Source: Bacillota bacterium
GTDB taxonomy: Bacteria > Bacillota > UBA4882 > UBA10575
Length of the DNA stretch: 10,088 nt
NCBI GenBank assembly: GCA_012521315.1
Contig: JAAYMP010000144.1
Span: 1-10,088 of the forward strand
Direction of reading: 5' to 3'
Shown here: piece by piece, positions 1 to 7,565 of the stretch
Layout: every line of letters starts with the position of its first letter
How positions within the stretch are numbered: position 1 is the stretch's first letter
Made by a program: the position numbers and the translations under genes
The notes under the pieces: generated by a model
What the model was told of the DNA's origin: nothing
What the model saw: the letters and a program-made list of their open reading frames with translations, nothing else
Databases searched by the model: none

Positions 1-822
1 GGTTCGGAAAGCACGAACAATGCCGTCATTGAACTCGGTGAGGAAAAACGGAGCATTCGAAACATCCCGCCTCCCACCATGATCGTTACCGACCCCAGTT
101 TTACCGATTCCCTTCCCCTGACCTCCACCGTAATTTCGTTGGTCGATGCCATCGCCCAGTCGCTTGAGGTCCTCACCCATGAAAAGGCCACGCCGGAAGG
201 CCAGGCCATCGCTCTGGCCGCCTTACTCAATCTGGTTCAAGGGATGCGTGGCTTGATCCAGGAAACAAAAAACGCACCCGGGACAAGTGCGGTTTCACAG
301 TGGATCCGCGATTCACTCAGCTGGGGCAGCCTCTTAATGGGGATTGCCTTCGCCCATGCGGGGTTGGGCCTCCCCCATGCCTTGGTTCATTTCTGCAATA
401 AATTCGGCCTCGCCCACGGCCATATGGTGGGGATTTTACTGGTTCCCGGGTTGACCGTCCAGGCGGAGCATGATCCGGCGACCGCCCGGCGGCTGGCCCG
501 TGTTGCGGAAGCCCTCGCCGGCGCCGCGCAAGCCAAGAAAATCTCTCTCCCTGCCGCCGAGACCGAAGAGGATGAAACGGCTCCGGTAAACTCCCAAGCC
601 AGTAGGTTTTTGACCTGGTTGGACCAGGCCATCGCCGAACTGTTTACCCGGGTTAATCTGGTAACCGCCCTGCAACCAGCCGGCCTGGACCCGGTCGACC
701 TGGACTGGATTGCCGACCGGGAATCCGCCTTGGGCGCCTCCTTTGGTATCCCAAAGCGGCAGGCCACGAAAGAGGAACTCCTGACCGTACTCCATAAGGC
801 ATGGTCGAAACATAACCCTTAA
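1..822 (+). CDS. Iron-containing alcohol dehydrogenase family protein, 3' part (5' end outside window)
   Basis: The frame is open from base 1, before the first internal ATG at 79, so this is the C-terminal 273 residues of a protein that is usually about 380-400 residues long. It begins inside the conserved T-x-G-T-G-S-E segment (GSES). Family members are cytoplasmic NAD(P)-dependent oxidoreductases acting on alcohols and aldehydes; the nucleotide-binding GGGS part lies outside the window. The helical C-terminal domain is recognisable from AHAGLGLPHALVH (codons 352-390) followed by GLAHGH. These give the two late metal-ligand histidines at codons 376 and 415. The aspartate ligand of the usual D-x-x-x-H motif is present (codon 145), but the histidine four residues on is Gln (CAG, 157-159), so the metal site is atypical. 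The substrate cannot be told. The TAA stop lies three bases from the stop of the convergent transporter gene, and no separate terminator is visible. Confidence 0.88.
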   Translation, partial: GSESTNNAVIELGEEKRSIRNIPPPTMIVTDPSFTDSLPLTSTVISLVDAIAQSLEVLTHEKATPEGQAIALAALLNLVQGMRGLIQETKNAPGTSAVSQWIRDSLSWGSLLMGIAFAHAGLGLPHALVHFCNKFGLAHGHMVGILLVPGLTVQAEHDPATARRLARVAEALAGAAQAKKISLPAAETEEDETAPVNSQASRFLTWLDQAIAELFTRVNLVTALQPAGLDPVDLDWIADRESALGASFGIPKRQATKEELLTVLHKAWSKHNP

Positions 823-825
823 TAG

Positions 826-1761
826 CTAGAGCAACAGGGACAGCGTCCCGGCGACAATGAGGACCATACCGGCCGTGGACTTTACGGTCAGTCTCTCTTT
901 GAGGAAGAAATAGGAGAAGGCAATCGTGAAGATAATGCTCAGTTTATCAATGGGCACAACCACACTGGCCGGTCCCGTCTGTAAAGCCCGGTAATAACAC
1001 AACCAGGAACCGCCGGTGGCAAAGCCCGACAGGATTAGAAAGAGCCAGCTTTTCTGGTCGATCTCCTTGATCGTCTTCTCTTTCTTCGTGGCAAAAACAA
1101 TACCCCAGGCCAGGATGAGAACAACAATGGTCCGGATCGCGGTCCCCAGGTTTGACTCAACCCCTTCAATTCCCACTTTCCCAAGGATGGCGGTCAAAGC
1201 GGCAAATATGGCGGCGCCAAAGGCATAGACCATCCAGAGGTTACTTTTCGGGCCGGCGCCGGTTGTCTCACCGGTTATCCCACCGGTCTGCTCACGGTCT
1301 GTCCCACTGAGTGCCCTTCCTGTTACCCCACTAGTTGCCTCTTTTTTCTTGTGCACCATCAGATAGGTCCCCGCCCCAATCAGGAGCATCGCTCCGGCCT
1401 TGAGCAGCGTAATCTTTTCCCCCAGGAACACGAAGGCCAAGATCATCGTCAAAACCGTACTCGACTTGTCAATCGGGGTTACTTTGTTCACATCCCCGAT
1501 CTGCAGGGCTTTGAAATAACAAAGCCAGGAAGCCCCGGTCGCCAAACCGGATAAGATGAGAAACAGCAAGCTCCGGCCACTAACACCGGCAAGCGTCCGC
1601 TGGGAACCGACGATGAATACCATCAGCCAGGAAAACAAGAGAACCACAACGGTCCGGATCGCCGTCGCCACGTTGGAATCGGTGTTTCTAATCCCAATTT
1701 TCGAAAGGATCGCCGTCAGCCCCGCAAATACCGCCGACCCAAAGGCAAACAAAATCCACAT
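826..1761 (-). CDS. EamA/DMT-superfamily transporter with two near-duplicate halves
   Basis: This is a 311-residue, roughly ten-helix inner-membrane protein of the drug/metabolite transporter superfamily; its substrate is unknown. I chose the ATG at 1761 rather than the upstream in-frame ATG at 1812 because it follows an AAGGAG ribosome binding site by about ten bases and the protein then begins directly with the first membrane helix (MWILFAFGSAVFAG). Each half is one EamA unit of about 136 residues. The halves share AFG.A.FA.LTAIL.K.GI, TAIRT, LFLILSG.ATG.SWLCY..ALQ and PIDK motifs and are about 48% identical by hand alignment. A polar linker rich in Gly and Thr (SGVTG, GGITG, TTGAG) joins them. 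Such close halves are unusual for full-length DMT proteins and suggest duplication and fusion of a half-size EamA gene. The gene lies 329 bases downstream of another DMT-type gene on the same strand. Confidence 0.88.
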   Translation of the reverse strand: MWILFAFGSAVFAGLTAILSKIGIRNTDSNVATAIRTVVVLLFSWLMVFIVGSQRTLAGVSGRSLLFLILSGLATGASWLCYFKALQIGDVNKVTPIDKSSTVLTMILAFVFLGEKITLLKAGAMLLIGAGTYLMVHKKKEATSGVTGRALSGTDREQTGGITGETTGAGPKSNLWMVYAFGAAIFAALTAILGKVGIEGVESNLGTAIRTIVVLILAWGIVFATKKEKTIKEIDQKSWLFLILSGFATGGSWLCYYRALQTGPASVVVPIDKLSIIFTIAFSYFFLKERLTVKSTAGMVLIVAGTLSLLL

Positions 1762-2090
1762 CAGTACAATTCTCCTTACACTTTTTCTGGTCCAGAACAC
1801 TGATATTTCCAAAACATAATAAACTTAGTCTCATCTTACCAGGAGTATATGTCTTTTCTTTTATAAATTATTTAAGTACTCGCAAATTCCTCCGGAAGTT
1901 ACCTTTTAAGTTAAGTAAGGTTTAAGCCCCCCTGACGCGATAGCCATCCTTTCCCAAAAAGAAAAGCCCTTCACCAAGAACATGGAAATCCTTGATTAAG
2001 GGCATAATCACCTTCCTTGTCCGCCTCGGGCGCCCCCCGGCATTAGAAGATGGGTAAGGTCGGTTTATCGGGCGGGTGAATTGAAACCGT
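1762..2090. other. Intergenic gap between two transporter genes
   Basis: This is a 329-base gap with no convincing full gene. Its left third (about 1800-1920) is AT-rich and should carry the promoter of the 826-1761 gene, but no -35/-10 pair is good enough to call. Its right part holds the probable terminator of the 2091-2996 gene. A 27-codon minus-strand ORF (2014-1931, ATG after an AAGGAAGGTG sequence) overlaps that hairpin. I treat it as doubtful. Confidence 0.5.
1956..2003 (-). terminator. Probable intrinsic terminator of the 2091-2996 transporter gene
   Basis: On the minus strand GCCCTT (2003-1998) pairs with AAGGGC (1971-1966). An inner CAAG/CTTG pairing lies within the loop, and the stem is followed by a T-rich tail (TTTTCTTTTT). 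The stem is short and lies about 90 bases past the stop codon, so the call is moderate. Confidence 0.5.
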
Positions 2091-2996
2091 TTATTCAAAA
2101 AAGCCAAGAATAAAGATGCCCGCCATCACCAGGGCAATACAGAGATACTGCTTTAAAGTCAACTTTTCCTTCAGCATTAACCTCCCCAACAGAACCGAAA
2201 CAATACTGTAGCTTGCAATCATCGGCGCGGCAATCACCGAGTTGGTATCCAGCGCAAAGACATAAAAGTATTGCCCAGCCGTCTCAAAGACCGCCGCCAG
2301 CAACCGGTCCTTTTCCTGATCAAGCCGGTATTTGGCTTTTGCCGCCACCACCAGGTAAAGAAAGACGACAACGGCACAGAGGAAGAAAGTAAGCTCATAG
2401 GAGATCAAAGCCTCTTCGGGGCTCATCAGCTTGGTAAGGTAGACATCGTCCAGGAAAGTGCCTAAAGCGTCAACTACCGCGTAGAGAATGGGAAAGACAA
2501 GGGCGATGGCCCCCAACCGGTATTTAGGATCCACCACGATCTTCTTTTGCTCCCGTTCCGCTTCGGCCAGAGCTCTTTCGATGATGCCAATCGCCACCAG
2601 CCCGACCGTGATCATCGTCACCGCCAAGAGTTGCCAACTGTTCATTGTTTTGCCCAGCACAAGGAAGGCCAAGATCCCCGCCACCGCTCCCGATGTGTTG
2701 CTGACCGGCGAGTTAATCGAAACCTCCAGATAGCGGAGGCCAATGTAGCCAAGGGTCATAGAGAGAATATACATGAATGAAACCGGAAGGTACCTTATGA
2801 TATTGTACAAATCAAACTCCCAGTTTAATTTGTTCAGTTCAAACAAGGCTTGGAGGCCCATCACCGCCCCCACCATGACCACAATGCGTAAATGACTGTG
2901 TTTGTCCTGTGGTGAAGTTCCCTTCTTGTAATAAACGTCGGCCACACCCCAAAAAAAGATGGTCAATAACGCCGATGTGTACCAGGATAAAAGCAT
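2091..2996 (-). CDS. EamA/DMT-like membrane transporter
   Basis: This is a 301-residue polytopic membrane protein with about ten hydrophobic helices in two halves, split by a charged stretch at roughly residues 140-160 (ERALAEAEREQKK). The arrangement matches the EamA/DMT superfamily. The second half ends with the typical pattern of a helix containing IASYSIVSVLLGRLMLKEKLT, then a final helix (LCIALVMAGIFILGFFE). The substrate is unknown. I chose the ATG at 2996 because GGGGAG lies six bases upstream and the protein then starts directly with a membrane helix (MLLSWYTSALLTIFFWG). The 52-codon in-frame extension to 3152 is basic, unlike a transporter N-terminus, and overlaps the terminator and promoter of this interval. 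It is less internally repetitive than its downstream neighbour, so the two are distant rather than recent paralogues. Confidence 0.82.
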   Translation of the reverse strand: MLLSWYTSALLTIFFWGVADVYYKKGTSPQDKHSHLRIVVMVGAVMGLQALFELNKLNWEFDLYNIIRYLPVSFMYILSMTLGYIGLRYLEVSINSPVSNTSGAVAGILAFLVLGKTMNSWQLLAVTMITVGLVAIGIIERALAEAEREQKKIVVDPKYRLGAIALVFPILYAVVDALGTFLDDVYLTKLMSPEEALISYELTFFLCAVVVFLYLVVAAKAKYRLDQEKDRLLAAVFETAGQYFYVFALDTNSVIAAPMIASYSIVSVLLGRLMLKEKLTLKQYLCIALVMAGIFILGFFE

Positions 2997-3081
2997 CAAC
3001 TTCTCCCCTTTTTCGTCAGGATAGTTTTTCTGGTGATCCGTACGTCTTGGCGGTATTAGCCACATCCGCCGTGCACTGGTC

Positions 3082-3090
3082 ATTATAACA
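3082..3090 (-). promoter_or_regulatory. Extended -10 promoter candidate for the 2996-2091 gene
   Basis: On the minus strand the sequence TGTTATAAT gives a perfect -10 hexamer with the TG extension, about 86 bases before the start codon. No good -35 box is visible, which is common for extended -10 promoters. It lies between the TRAP operon terminator and the transporter start, as expected for an independent transcription unit. Confidence 0.5.
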
Positions 3091-3139
3091 TTTTTTGAAA
3101 AACATGGGTAGTAAAAGTTGAAGATGCCACGGACTTGCC

Positions 3140-3179
3140 AAAAAAAGACCACCTTTTCCCCATCCGGAGTAAGGTGGCC
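3140..3179 (-). terminator. Intrinsic terminator of the TAXI-TRAP operon
   Basis: On the minus strand GGCCACCTT (3179-3171) pairs with AAGGTGGTC (3155-3147), nine pairs with one G-U and a 15-base loop. It is followed directly by seven T residues. It starts about 30 bases past the stop codon of the permease gene. Confidence 0.85.
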
Positions 3180-3209
3180 TTCGTAACCTTATGGACCAAA
3201 GCTTCTACT

Positions 3210-5168
3210 TTAAGCCGTCACCAGCTTATCTTTACCGGTTTTTATTCCGTACTGGAACACAACAACGACACCGATCAACGCAAACCCGATTAGATCCGTT
3301 GTCAGAGCCGGATGAATCAACAAGAGCCCGCCAACCGCCGCCAAGATCCGTTGCCAAGTTGGGAGTTCGGTCTTCATAAAGCCTTCCAGACCGCAGGCCA
3401 GGGCAAACATACCGGTCAGTGAAGTGATGATAAACTGGACAATCTGGTACAATGAAGCATTAATCAGTAACATGGCGGGATTCAAGACGACCATATAAGG
3501 AACAATAAAGGCGGCAATCGCCAGTCGCGTCGCAATCACGCCGGTGCGCAACGGGTTCCCGCCCGAGATCGCCGCCCCGGCGTAGGCCGCCAAGGCCACC
3601 GGCGGCGTAATATCAGCCACCACCCCAAAGTAAAACACAAAGAAGTGGGCGGCCAACACCGGTGTTTCCGGGATTAACTTCAAGATAATCGGCGCCGTGA
3701 TAGTGGCCATGATCACGTAGTTGGCGGTTGTCGGCACTCCCATCCCCAGAATTAAGCAAGCAATCATTGTTAAGAAGAGGGCGATGAGGTCTATCCCCCC
3801 GGAGAGAAAGAGCAAACCTTCCGCCAGTTTAAGCCCGATCCCGGTCAGGGAAACCACGCCCACGATAATCCCGGCGATGGAACAGGCCGCCGCCACCGCA
3901 ATCGTGTTTTTCGCCCCGTTCTCCAGGGCGTCAACAAACGTCTTGGGCGCCATGCGCGTCTCCCGGCGGAACATACTGACAATAATCGCCGCGAGAATGG
4001 CCAAACAAGCCGCCCGCGACGGCGTATAGCCGATCGACATCATCACAACCAACACCACAATGGGCAGCAACATATAGCCGCGGGTGAACAACAACCGGAA
4101 AAAGCTGGGGATGCACTCTCGCGGCAGTCCTTTGAGGCCGGTTTTCTTCGCCTCAAAATGTACCATCAGAAAGATCCCCGCAAAATAAAGGACGGCCGGG
4201 AAGATCGCTGACAATGCGATCTTGGAATAGGGCACCGCGGTCATCTCCGCCATCAAGAAAGCCGCTGCGCCCATGATGGGCGGCATGATCTGTCCCCCGG
4301 TCGACGCCGCCGCCTCCACCGCCGCCGCAAAGTCCTTATCATAACCGGTTTTTTTCATAACCGGAATCGTAACACTACCGGAACCAACGGTATTGGCCAC
4401 CGAACTGCCAGAGTACATCCCTTCAAAAGCACTGGAAATGACGGCCACCTTGGCCGGCCCGCCCGTCGCCCATCCGGCTATAGAATTGGCAATGTCAATG
4501 AAAAAGCTGCCGATATTGGTCTTTTCCAAAAACGAAGCCAAGATAATAAACAAGACAATAAACGTTGAACAGACGCCAATTGGCGTTCCGATCACACCAT
4601 CAAGAGTATAGAACAGGGTGTAGACGATCCGGCGAAGGGAATACCCGGCAAAAAACGCGTAGCCCACAAACGAACTCGCCACCACTAAAATCGGCAGCCC
4701 GACCACCCGGCGGCACACCTCGGCCGTGATCAGAACCCCGACCGCACCAGCCAGCGTATCCAAAGGGGTAATCCGGGTCGCCTTCACCGCCAGATCGGAA
4801 AAGTTGGCCACATAATAGAAATAGCAAACCGCCCCAATAACCCCCAGGAGCAGGTCATACCAGGGGATATAGTTTTCCCGCTTGGCCGCTCGTTTTTTCA
4901 CCGGGTAGAGCGTAAAGGCCATGAGAACAATCAGCCCGACAAAGGATGCCCGCCGGATCTGTTCCGGCCAGACGCTGACGAGATTCATATAGAAAACATA
5001 CAAAGAAAACGCGGCAAGCATATAACGGACAAACACCCGGGGAACACCCGAAAAGTGTCTGGTATTCGATTCCCGATCATACTCGGCCATCACCGCGTCC
5101 ACATCAACTTGTTCAATCGGATCGACTAGGTCACTTAAGTTTTGTGGTGCATTATTTCGTTCAGACAT
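3210..5168 (-). CDS. TAXI-type TRAP transporter fused permease (DctQ-DctM fusion)
   Basis: This 652-residue inner-membrane protein carries solute across the membrane using an ion gradient, fed by the extracellular TAXI binding protein encoded upstream. The first ~45 residues are acidic and cytoplasmic. Helices at about 45-175 correspond to the small (DctQ-like) subunit, and the rest is the large (DctM-like) subunit. Signature segments are SGSSVANTVGSGSVTIPV (253-270), EAAASTGGQIMPPIMG (285-300), GMGVPTTANY (475-484) and ADITPPVALAAYAG (518-531), a repeated pair typical of the large subunit. The length fits the fused permeases of TAXI systems. AAAGGAGGATGATTA directly before the ATG fixes the start. 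It lies 77 bases after the DUF1850 gene, is last in the operon and is followed by a strong terminator. The substrate is not evident; characterised relatives move dicarboxylates or amino acids such as glutamate. Confidence 0.95.
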   Translation of the reverse strand: MSERNNAPQNLSDLVDPIEQVDVDAVMAEYDRESNTRHFSGVPRVFVRYMLAAFSLYVFYMNLVSVWPEQIRRASFVGLIVLMAFTLYPVKKRAAKRENYIPWYDLLLGVIGAVCYFYYVANFSDLAVKATRITPLDTLAGAVGVLITAEVCRRVVGLPILVVASSFVGYAFFAGYSLRRIVYTLFYTLDGVIGTPIGVCSTFIVLFIILASFLEKTNIGSFFIDIANSIAGWATGGPAKVAVISSAFEGMYSGSSVANTVGSGSVTIPVMKKTGYDKDFAAAVEAAASTGGQIMPPIMGAAAFLMAEMTAVPYSKIALSAIFPAVLYFAGIFLMVHFEAKKTGLKGLPRECIPSFFRLLFTRGYMLLPIVVLVVMMSIGYTPSRAACLAILAAIIVSMFRRETRMAPKTFVDALENGAKNTIAVAAACSIAGIIVGVVSLTGIGLKLAEGLLFLSGGIDLIALFLTMIACLILGMGVPTTANYVIMATITAPIILKLIPETPVLAAHFFVFYFGVVADITPPVALAAYAGAAISGGNPLRTGVIATRLAIAAFIVPYMVVLNPAMLLINASLYQIVQFIITSLTGMFALACGLEGFMKTELPTWQRILAAVGGLLLIHPALTTDLIGFALIGVVVVFQYGIKTGKDKLVTA

Positions 5169-5245
5169 TAATCATCCTCCTTTGTGAAAACTTTAAGTCG
5201 ATCTCTGCTCAAGCTGGGAACACCTTTGCCAACCTAAAGCCCAGT

Positions 5246-5764
5246 TTATTGGGATAGGCGGGACCGGAAGGGGATAAGTCTGCGCTCCCGCTCAAAGTGG
5301 ACTGTTGTATTGCGACCACAGATTTCGCGCAGGCTAATCACCTCCCCGCCGATCTGCAAGGTATGGTCGGAGACCGTCCCCACAATATACGATAGCGGAC
5401 CCAAGCGCCGGTTAAAACCGGACACAATCATCGCGCCATCCGCGCCGTATCCAAGGCTTTGCCCCTCCGCCAGTTCGGACTGGACCCCGGCCCCAAAGGC
5501 ATAATAAATTGTCCGGACCACATAGATGCCGTCGCTGCGGATCTGGTAAACATCGGTCACCGGACTTTGATTCACCGAATGGATAAAGGTAACCGAAAAT
5601 TCGTCCCCTTCCTGAACGGGAAAAACCCGGATTAATTGTCCGGTTTCACCGTTTTTCAAGACCAGGCAGGGTACGGAAAAGGCGTTGAATAAAAAAACAA
5701 GGGCCGTGATTGTGAGGATTGTGACCACGATCGCGGCCCCCGCTAACCGATTTTTCCGGGACAT
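5246..5764 (-). CDS. DUF1850 domain protein, accessory of the TAXI-TRAP system
   Basis: This 172-residue protein has one N-terminal hydrophobic segment (about residues 8-28), so it is probably anchored in the membrane with its domain outside. The body carries the DUF1850 hallmark FIHSVNQSPVTDVY (60-73) and a later YYAFGAGV (87-94). Genes of this family are regularly found beside TAXI-TRAP transporters; the molecular role is unknown, and an auxiliary part in uptake is an inference from that linkage. The ATG follows the stop of the binding-protein gene by two bases. The nearest AAGGAG is about 17 bases upstream inside that gene, so translation is probably coupled. The start at the ATG gives a proper MSRKNR positive N-terminus before the helix. 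Confidence 0.85.
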   Translation of the reverse strand: MSRKNRLAGAAIVVTILTITALVFLFNAFSVPCLVLKNGETGQLIRVFPVQEGDEFSVTFIHSVNQSPVTDVYQIRSDGIYVVRTIYYAFGAGVQSELAEGQSLGYGADGAMIVSGFNRRLGPLSYIVGTVSDHTLQIGGEVISLREICGRNTTVHFERERRLIPFRSRLSQ

Positions 5765-5766
5765 TA

Positions 5767-6711
5767 TTATAGAGCGCCAATCTCCTTATAATACTTCTCG
5801 GCACCCGGATGCAACGGAATGGAGATACTGGAGATGGAGTAGTCCGGATCCAGTTCGGCACCCTTCGGATGTCCGGCGGTGATCTCGTCGGCATTTTCAA
5901 AGAGGGCTTTGGTCATTTTGTAAACCAGATCCTCCGAAAGACTGTCGGCCACAATGAAGCTGGCCACGACCGCCACGGTCTGGGCGTCTTTTGCGACACC
6001 CTTGTACGTCCCCGCGGGGATCTTAAATTTGGTGTAGAAAGGATACTGGTCAATCAGTTTGGCAGCATGCTCATCATCAACTTCCAGCAATTTGATGGGG
6101 TTCGTGGTCGACAACTCAACAATGGCCGTCGTCGGGGCGCCAGCTACGCAGAAAAAGGCATCAATCTTATCGTCCTTGAAAGCCGCAGCGCTGTCGCCGA
6201 AGCTGAGATTGTTGACGATAATATCATTAAAGGTGATCCCGTAGGCTTCAAGGATTTGCCGGGCGTTAAACTCGACACCGGAACCGACGTCGCCAACGGA
6301 AACCCGCTTACCCCGGAGGTCCGCAATGGAATTGATCCCTTCTTTCGCGACGATCTGGCAGACCTCAGCGTAAACCCCAGCCATGGCTGAGAAGCCCCTT
6401 ACTTTTTCGCCGGCAAAAAGATCGATCCCGTTATAAGCGTAATACATTACGTCATTTTGGACAATGGCAATATCTGCTTCTTTATCGGCGATCAAGTAAA
6501 TATTTGCTTTAGAAGCGCCAGTGGACTGCACGTCAAAGCTGAGGTTAGCAATTTTCTGGCTGAGAACTTGGGAAACCGTTCCGCCGTACGCATAATATGT
6601 ACCGGTTGTCCCACCGGTTGCCATTTTGAGCGTGGTCTTTTTGCCGCACCCCGTGAGCACCAGCGAAACGACCACTAACACCAGAACAAGATAATACAGT
6701 TGCTTCTTCAT
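5767..6711 (-). CDS. TAXI family TRAP transporter solute-binding lipoprotein
   Basis: This 314-residue extracytoplasmic receptor delivers solute to the fused permease encoded at the end of the operon. The signal peptide is MKKQLYYLV followed by a hydrophobic core and a lipobox LVLTGC with the lipidated cysteine at position 22, so it is tethered to the outer face of the membrane. Family features are ATGGTTGTYYAYGG (31-44), the STGASKANI segment (63-71), ADIAIVQND (79-87) and VGSGVEFNARQILEAYGIT (142-160). Its length is normal for the family (about 310-330). AAGGAGGTTCAATC precedes the ATG. As first gene of the three-gene operon it has a promoter candidate about 45 bases upstream and two palindromes further up. 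The ligand cannot be read from the sequence; closely studied TAXI receptors bind glutamate, glutamine or alpha-ketoglutarate-like compounds. Confidence 0.95.
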   Translation of the reverse strand: MKKQLYYLVLVLVVVSLVLTGCGKKTTLKMATGGTTGTYYAYGGTVSQVLSQKIANLSFDVQSTGASKANIYLIADKEADIAIVQNDVMYYAYNGIDLFAGEKVRGFSAMAGVYAEVCQIVAKEGINSIADLRGKRVSVGDVGSGVEFNARQILEAYGITFNDIIVNNLSFGDSAAAFKDDKIDAFFCVAGAPTTAIVELSTTNPIKLLEVDDEHAAKLIDQYPFYTKFKIPAGTYKGVAKDAQTVAVVASFIVADSLSEDLVYKMTKALFENADEITAGHPKGAELDPDYSISSISIPLHPGAEKYYKEIGAL

Positions 6712-6755
6712 GATTGAACCTCCTTATCAATATCGGGCGTAACTTGATATAATCT

Positions 6756-6785
6756 ATTATATAATTACTGAGCCCATTTATTTAA
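6756..6785 (-). promoter_or_regulatory. Promoter candidate of the TAXI-TRAP operon
   Basis: On the minus strand a perfect TATAAT (6761-6756) lies 45 bases before the start codon. It has a weak -35 (TTAAAT, 6785-6780) at 18-base spacing. The weak -35 would fit dependence on an activator or regulation from the palindromes immediately upstream. Confidence 0.45.
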
Positions 6786-6809
6786 TAATACAAAATGAAC
6801 ACAGTAAAA

Positions 6810-6826
6810 GCAGGAATTATTCCTGC
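6810..6826. promoter_or_regulatory. Perfect palindrome, possible operator or terminator
   Basis: GCAGGAAT-T-ATTCCTGC is a perfect inverted repeat with eight-base arms around a single base. It lies 24 bases upstream of the -35 candidate of the TRAP operon, where an activator could bind. Read on the minus strand it can also fold as a seven-pair hairpin with a three-base loop followed by TTTTA. It could therefore serve as a weak terminator for the immunity-like gene ending at 7026. Confidence 0.4.
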
Positions 6827-6930
6827 GATATTGCTCCCCGTGTTTAAATATATGGTATAATAATATTGAAAATGACAACCGGCAGCATATTTATAAGTTT
6901 ATTCGACAAATCCCCTTTATCTCCTGCATT

Positions 6931-6960
6931 TCAATATTCAGTATACTGTATACTTATTGA
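6931..6960. promoter_or_regulatory. Nested palindrome with GTATAC core, operator candidate
   Basis: AGTATAC-T-GTATACT (6940-6954) is a perfect seven-base inverted repeat around one base. It is flanked by a second pair TCAATA (6931-6936) and TATTGA (6955-6960). GTATAC-centred palindromes are typical of operators of GntR/FadR-type regulators, but no regulator gene is in the window. It is about 150 bases upstream of the TRAP promoter candidate and just past the stop of the gene at 7026. Confidence 0.4.
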
Positions 6961-7025
6961 TCCTACCCCACTTAGCCTGTTCCACCCGCAACACACGATG
7001 TCGCGGCCACAGCACTAACACCTCA

Positions 7026-7562
7026 TCAGCAATTCCAATTGATTCGCACCGGAGTCGGCTCGTTCTCAACAGCAACGGCTTGCAAGGCTGCCGTCATCTC
7101 GGCGCAGACTTCCTCGGCGATCCGATGATATGCTTCGGCGCTTTCGTCCAACCCAACGCGGTCATAGGCAACCGCCGCCGCACCGTAGAAGTAAAGGCCG
7201 AGGGAGTGGGTTAACGTATGCACAACCGCCGATGCTTGCCCACAGGCGCGGGCCGCCGCTTGCGCCACGGGGTTTGTCTCCAGTTCCCGGGCGGCAGCGT
7301 AGCATTCGTTCAGAATGATCTTCTTAACTACCGGAAATTTCACCTTACCGTTAAGGTAGGAGCGGGCGGCCTGCAGGGCGTTGCGCGGGCGGGGGTCATC
7401 GGGGTAATGCTTCTCGAAGATCGGAAGAATCTTTGCCTCGGCGTAGTCAATGCACCAGTTGCATATGGTCTGCTTGCTTTGGGTGTCAATCAAGCGCATT
7501 AGCGCCACCGTACACGGCGCATTCACATCGCCCAGCATTTTACGGAGTTTCTTCTTTGCCAT
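7026..7562 (-). CDS. Putative immunity protein, Imm-5-like family
   Basis: This 178-residue soluble protein has no signal peptide and is rich in predicted helix. I recognise the pattern from the putative immunity (Imm-5-like) family: MAKKKLRKMLG at the start, SKQTICNWCIDYAEAKILP (29-47), YPDDPRPRNALQAAR (53-67), NECYAAARELE (85-95), then QASAVVHTLTHS (109-120) with two histidines, GAAAVAYDR (127-135), and the ending ENEPTPVRINWNC. Length and ends are complete for the family. The immunity role is a family prediction and I see no toxin partner in the window, so it is either an orphan or does something else. The ATG at 7562 follows GAGGAG by seven bases. An open reading frame without a good start ends three bases upstream, and a promoter candidate lies about 180 bases upstream. 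Confidence 0.78.
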   Translation of the reverse strand: MAKKKLRKMLGDVNAPCTVALMRLIDTQSKQTICNWCIDYAEAKILPIFEKHYPDDPRPRNALQAARSYLNGKVKFPVVKKIILNECYAAARELETNPVAQAAARACGQASAVVHTLTHSLGLYFYGAAAVAYDRVGLDESAEAYHRIAEEVCAEMTAALQAVAVENEPTPVRINWNC

Positions 7563-7565
7563 TGC

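Noticed and set aside
387..813. Two minus-strand open frames of about 125 codons
   Set aside because: They lie fully inside the alcohol dehydrogenase gene, whose frame has clear family motifs; their translations are Arg/Pro/Gly-rich as expected for an antisense shadow.
1931..2014. 27-codon minus-strand ORF with a good AAGGAAGGTG sequence before its ATG
   Set aside because: It overlaps a hairpin with a T-rich tail that fits a terminator, and the peptide resembles no small protein I know. Kept only as a note in the intergenic entry.
2061..2089. Inverted repeat CGGTTT/AAACCG just after the 2091-2996 gene
   Set aside because: It has only six pairs with a 17-base loop and no T run behind it in the direction of transcription; not a terminator by itself.
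2997..3152. 52-codon N-terminal extension of the second transporter
   Set aside because: The extension has no ribosome binding site, is basic and not transporter-like, and covers the promoter and part of the operon terminator; the ATG at 2996 has a proper site.
5809..6390. 193-codon plus-strand open frame
   Set aside because: It is antisense to the TAXI binding-protein gene, which has an unmistakable lipobox and family motifs.
6831..6860. Plus-strand TTGCTC/TATAAT pair upstream of the TRAP operon
   Set aside because: The spacing of 19 bases is poor and no plus-strand gene follows for more than a kilobase; most likely chance in AT-rich DNA.
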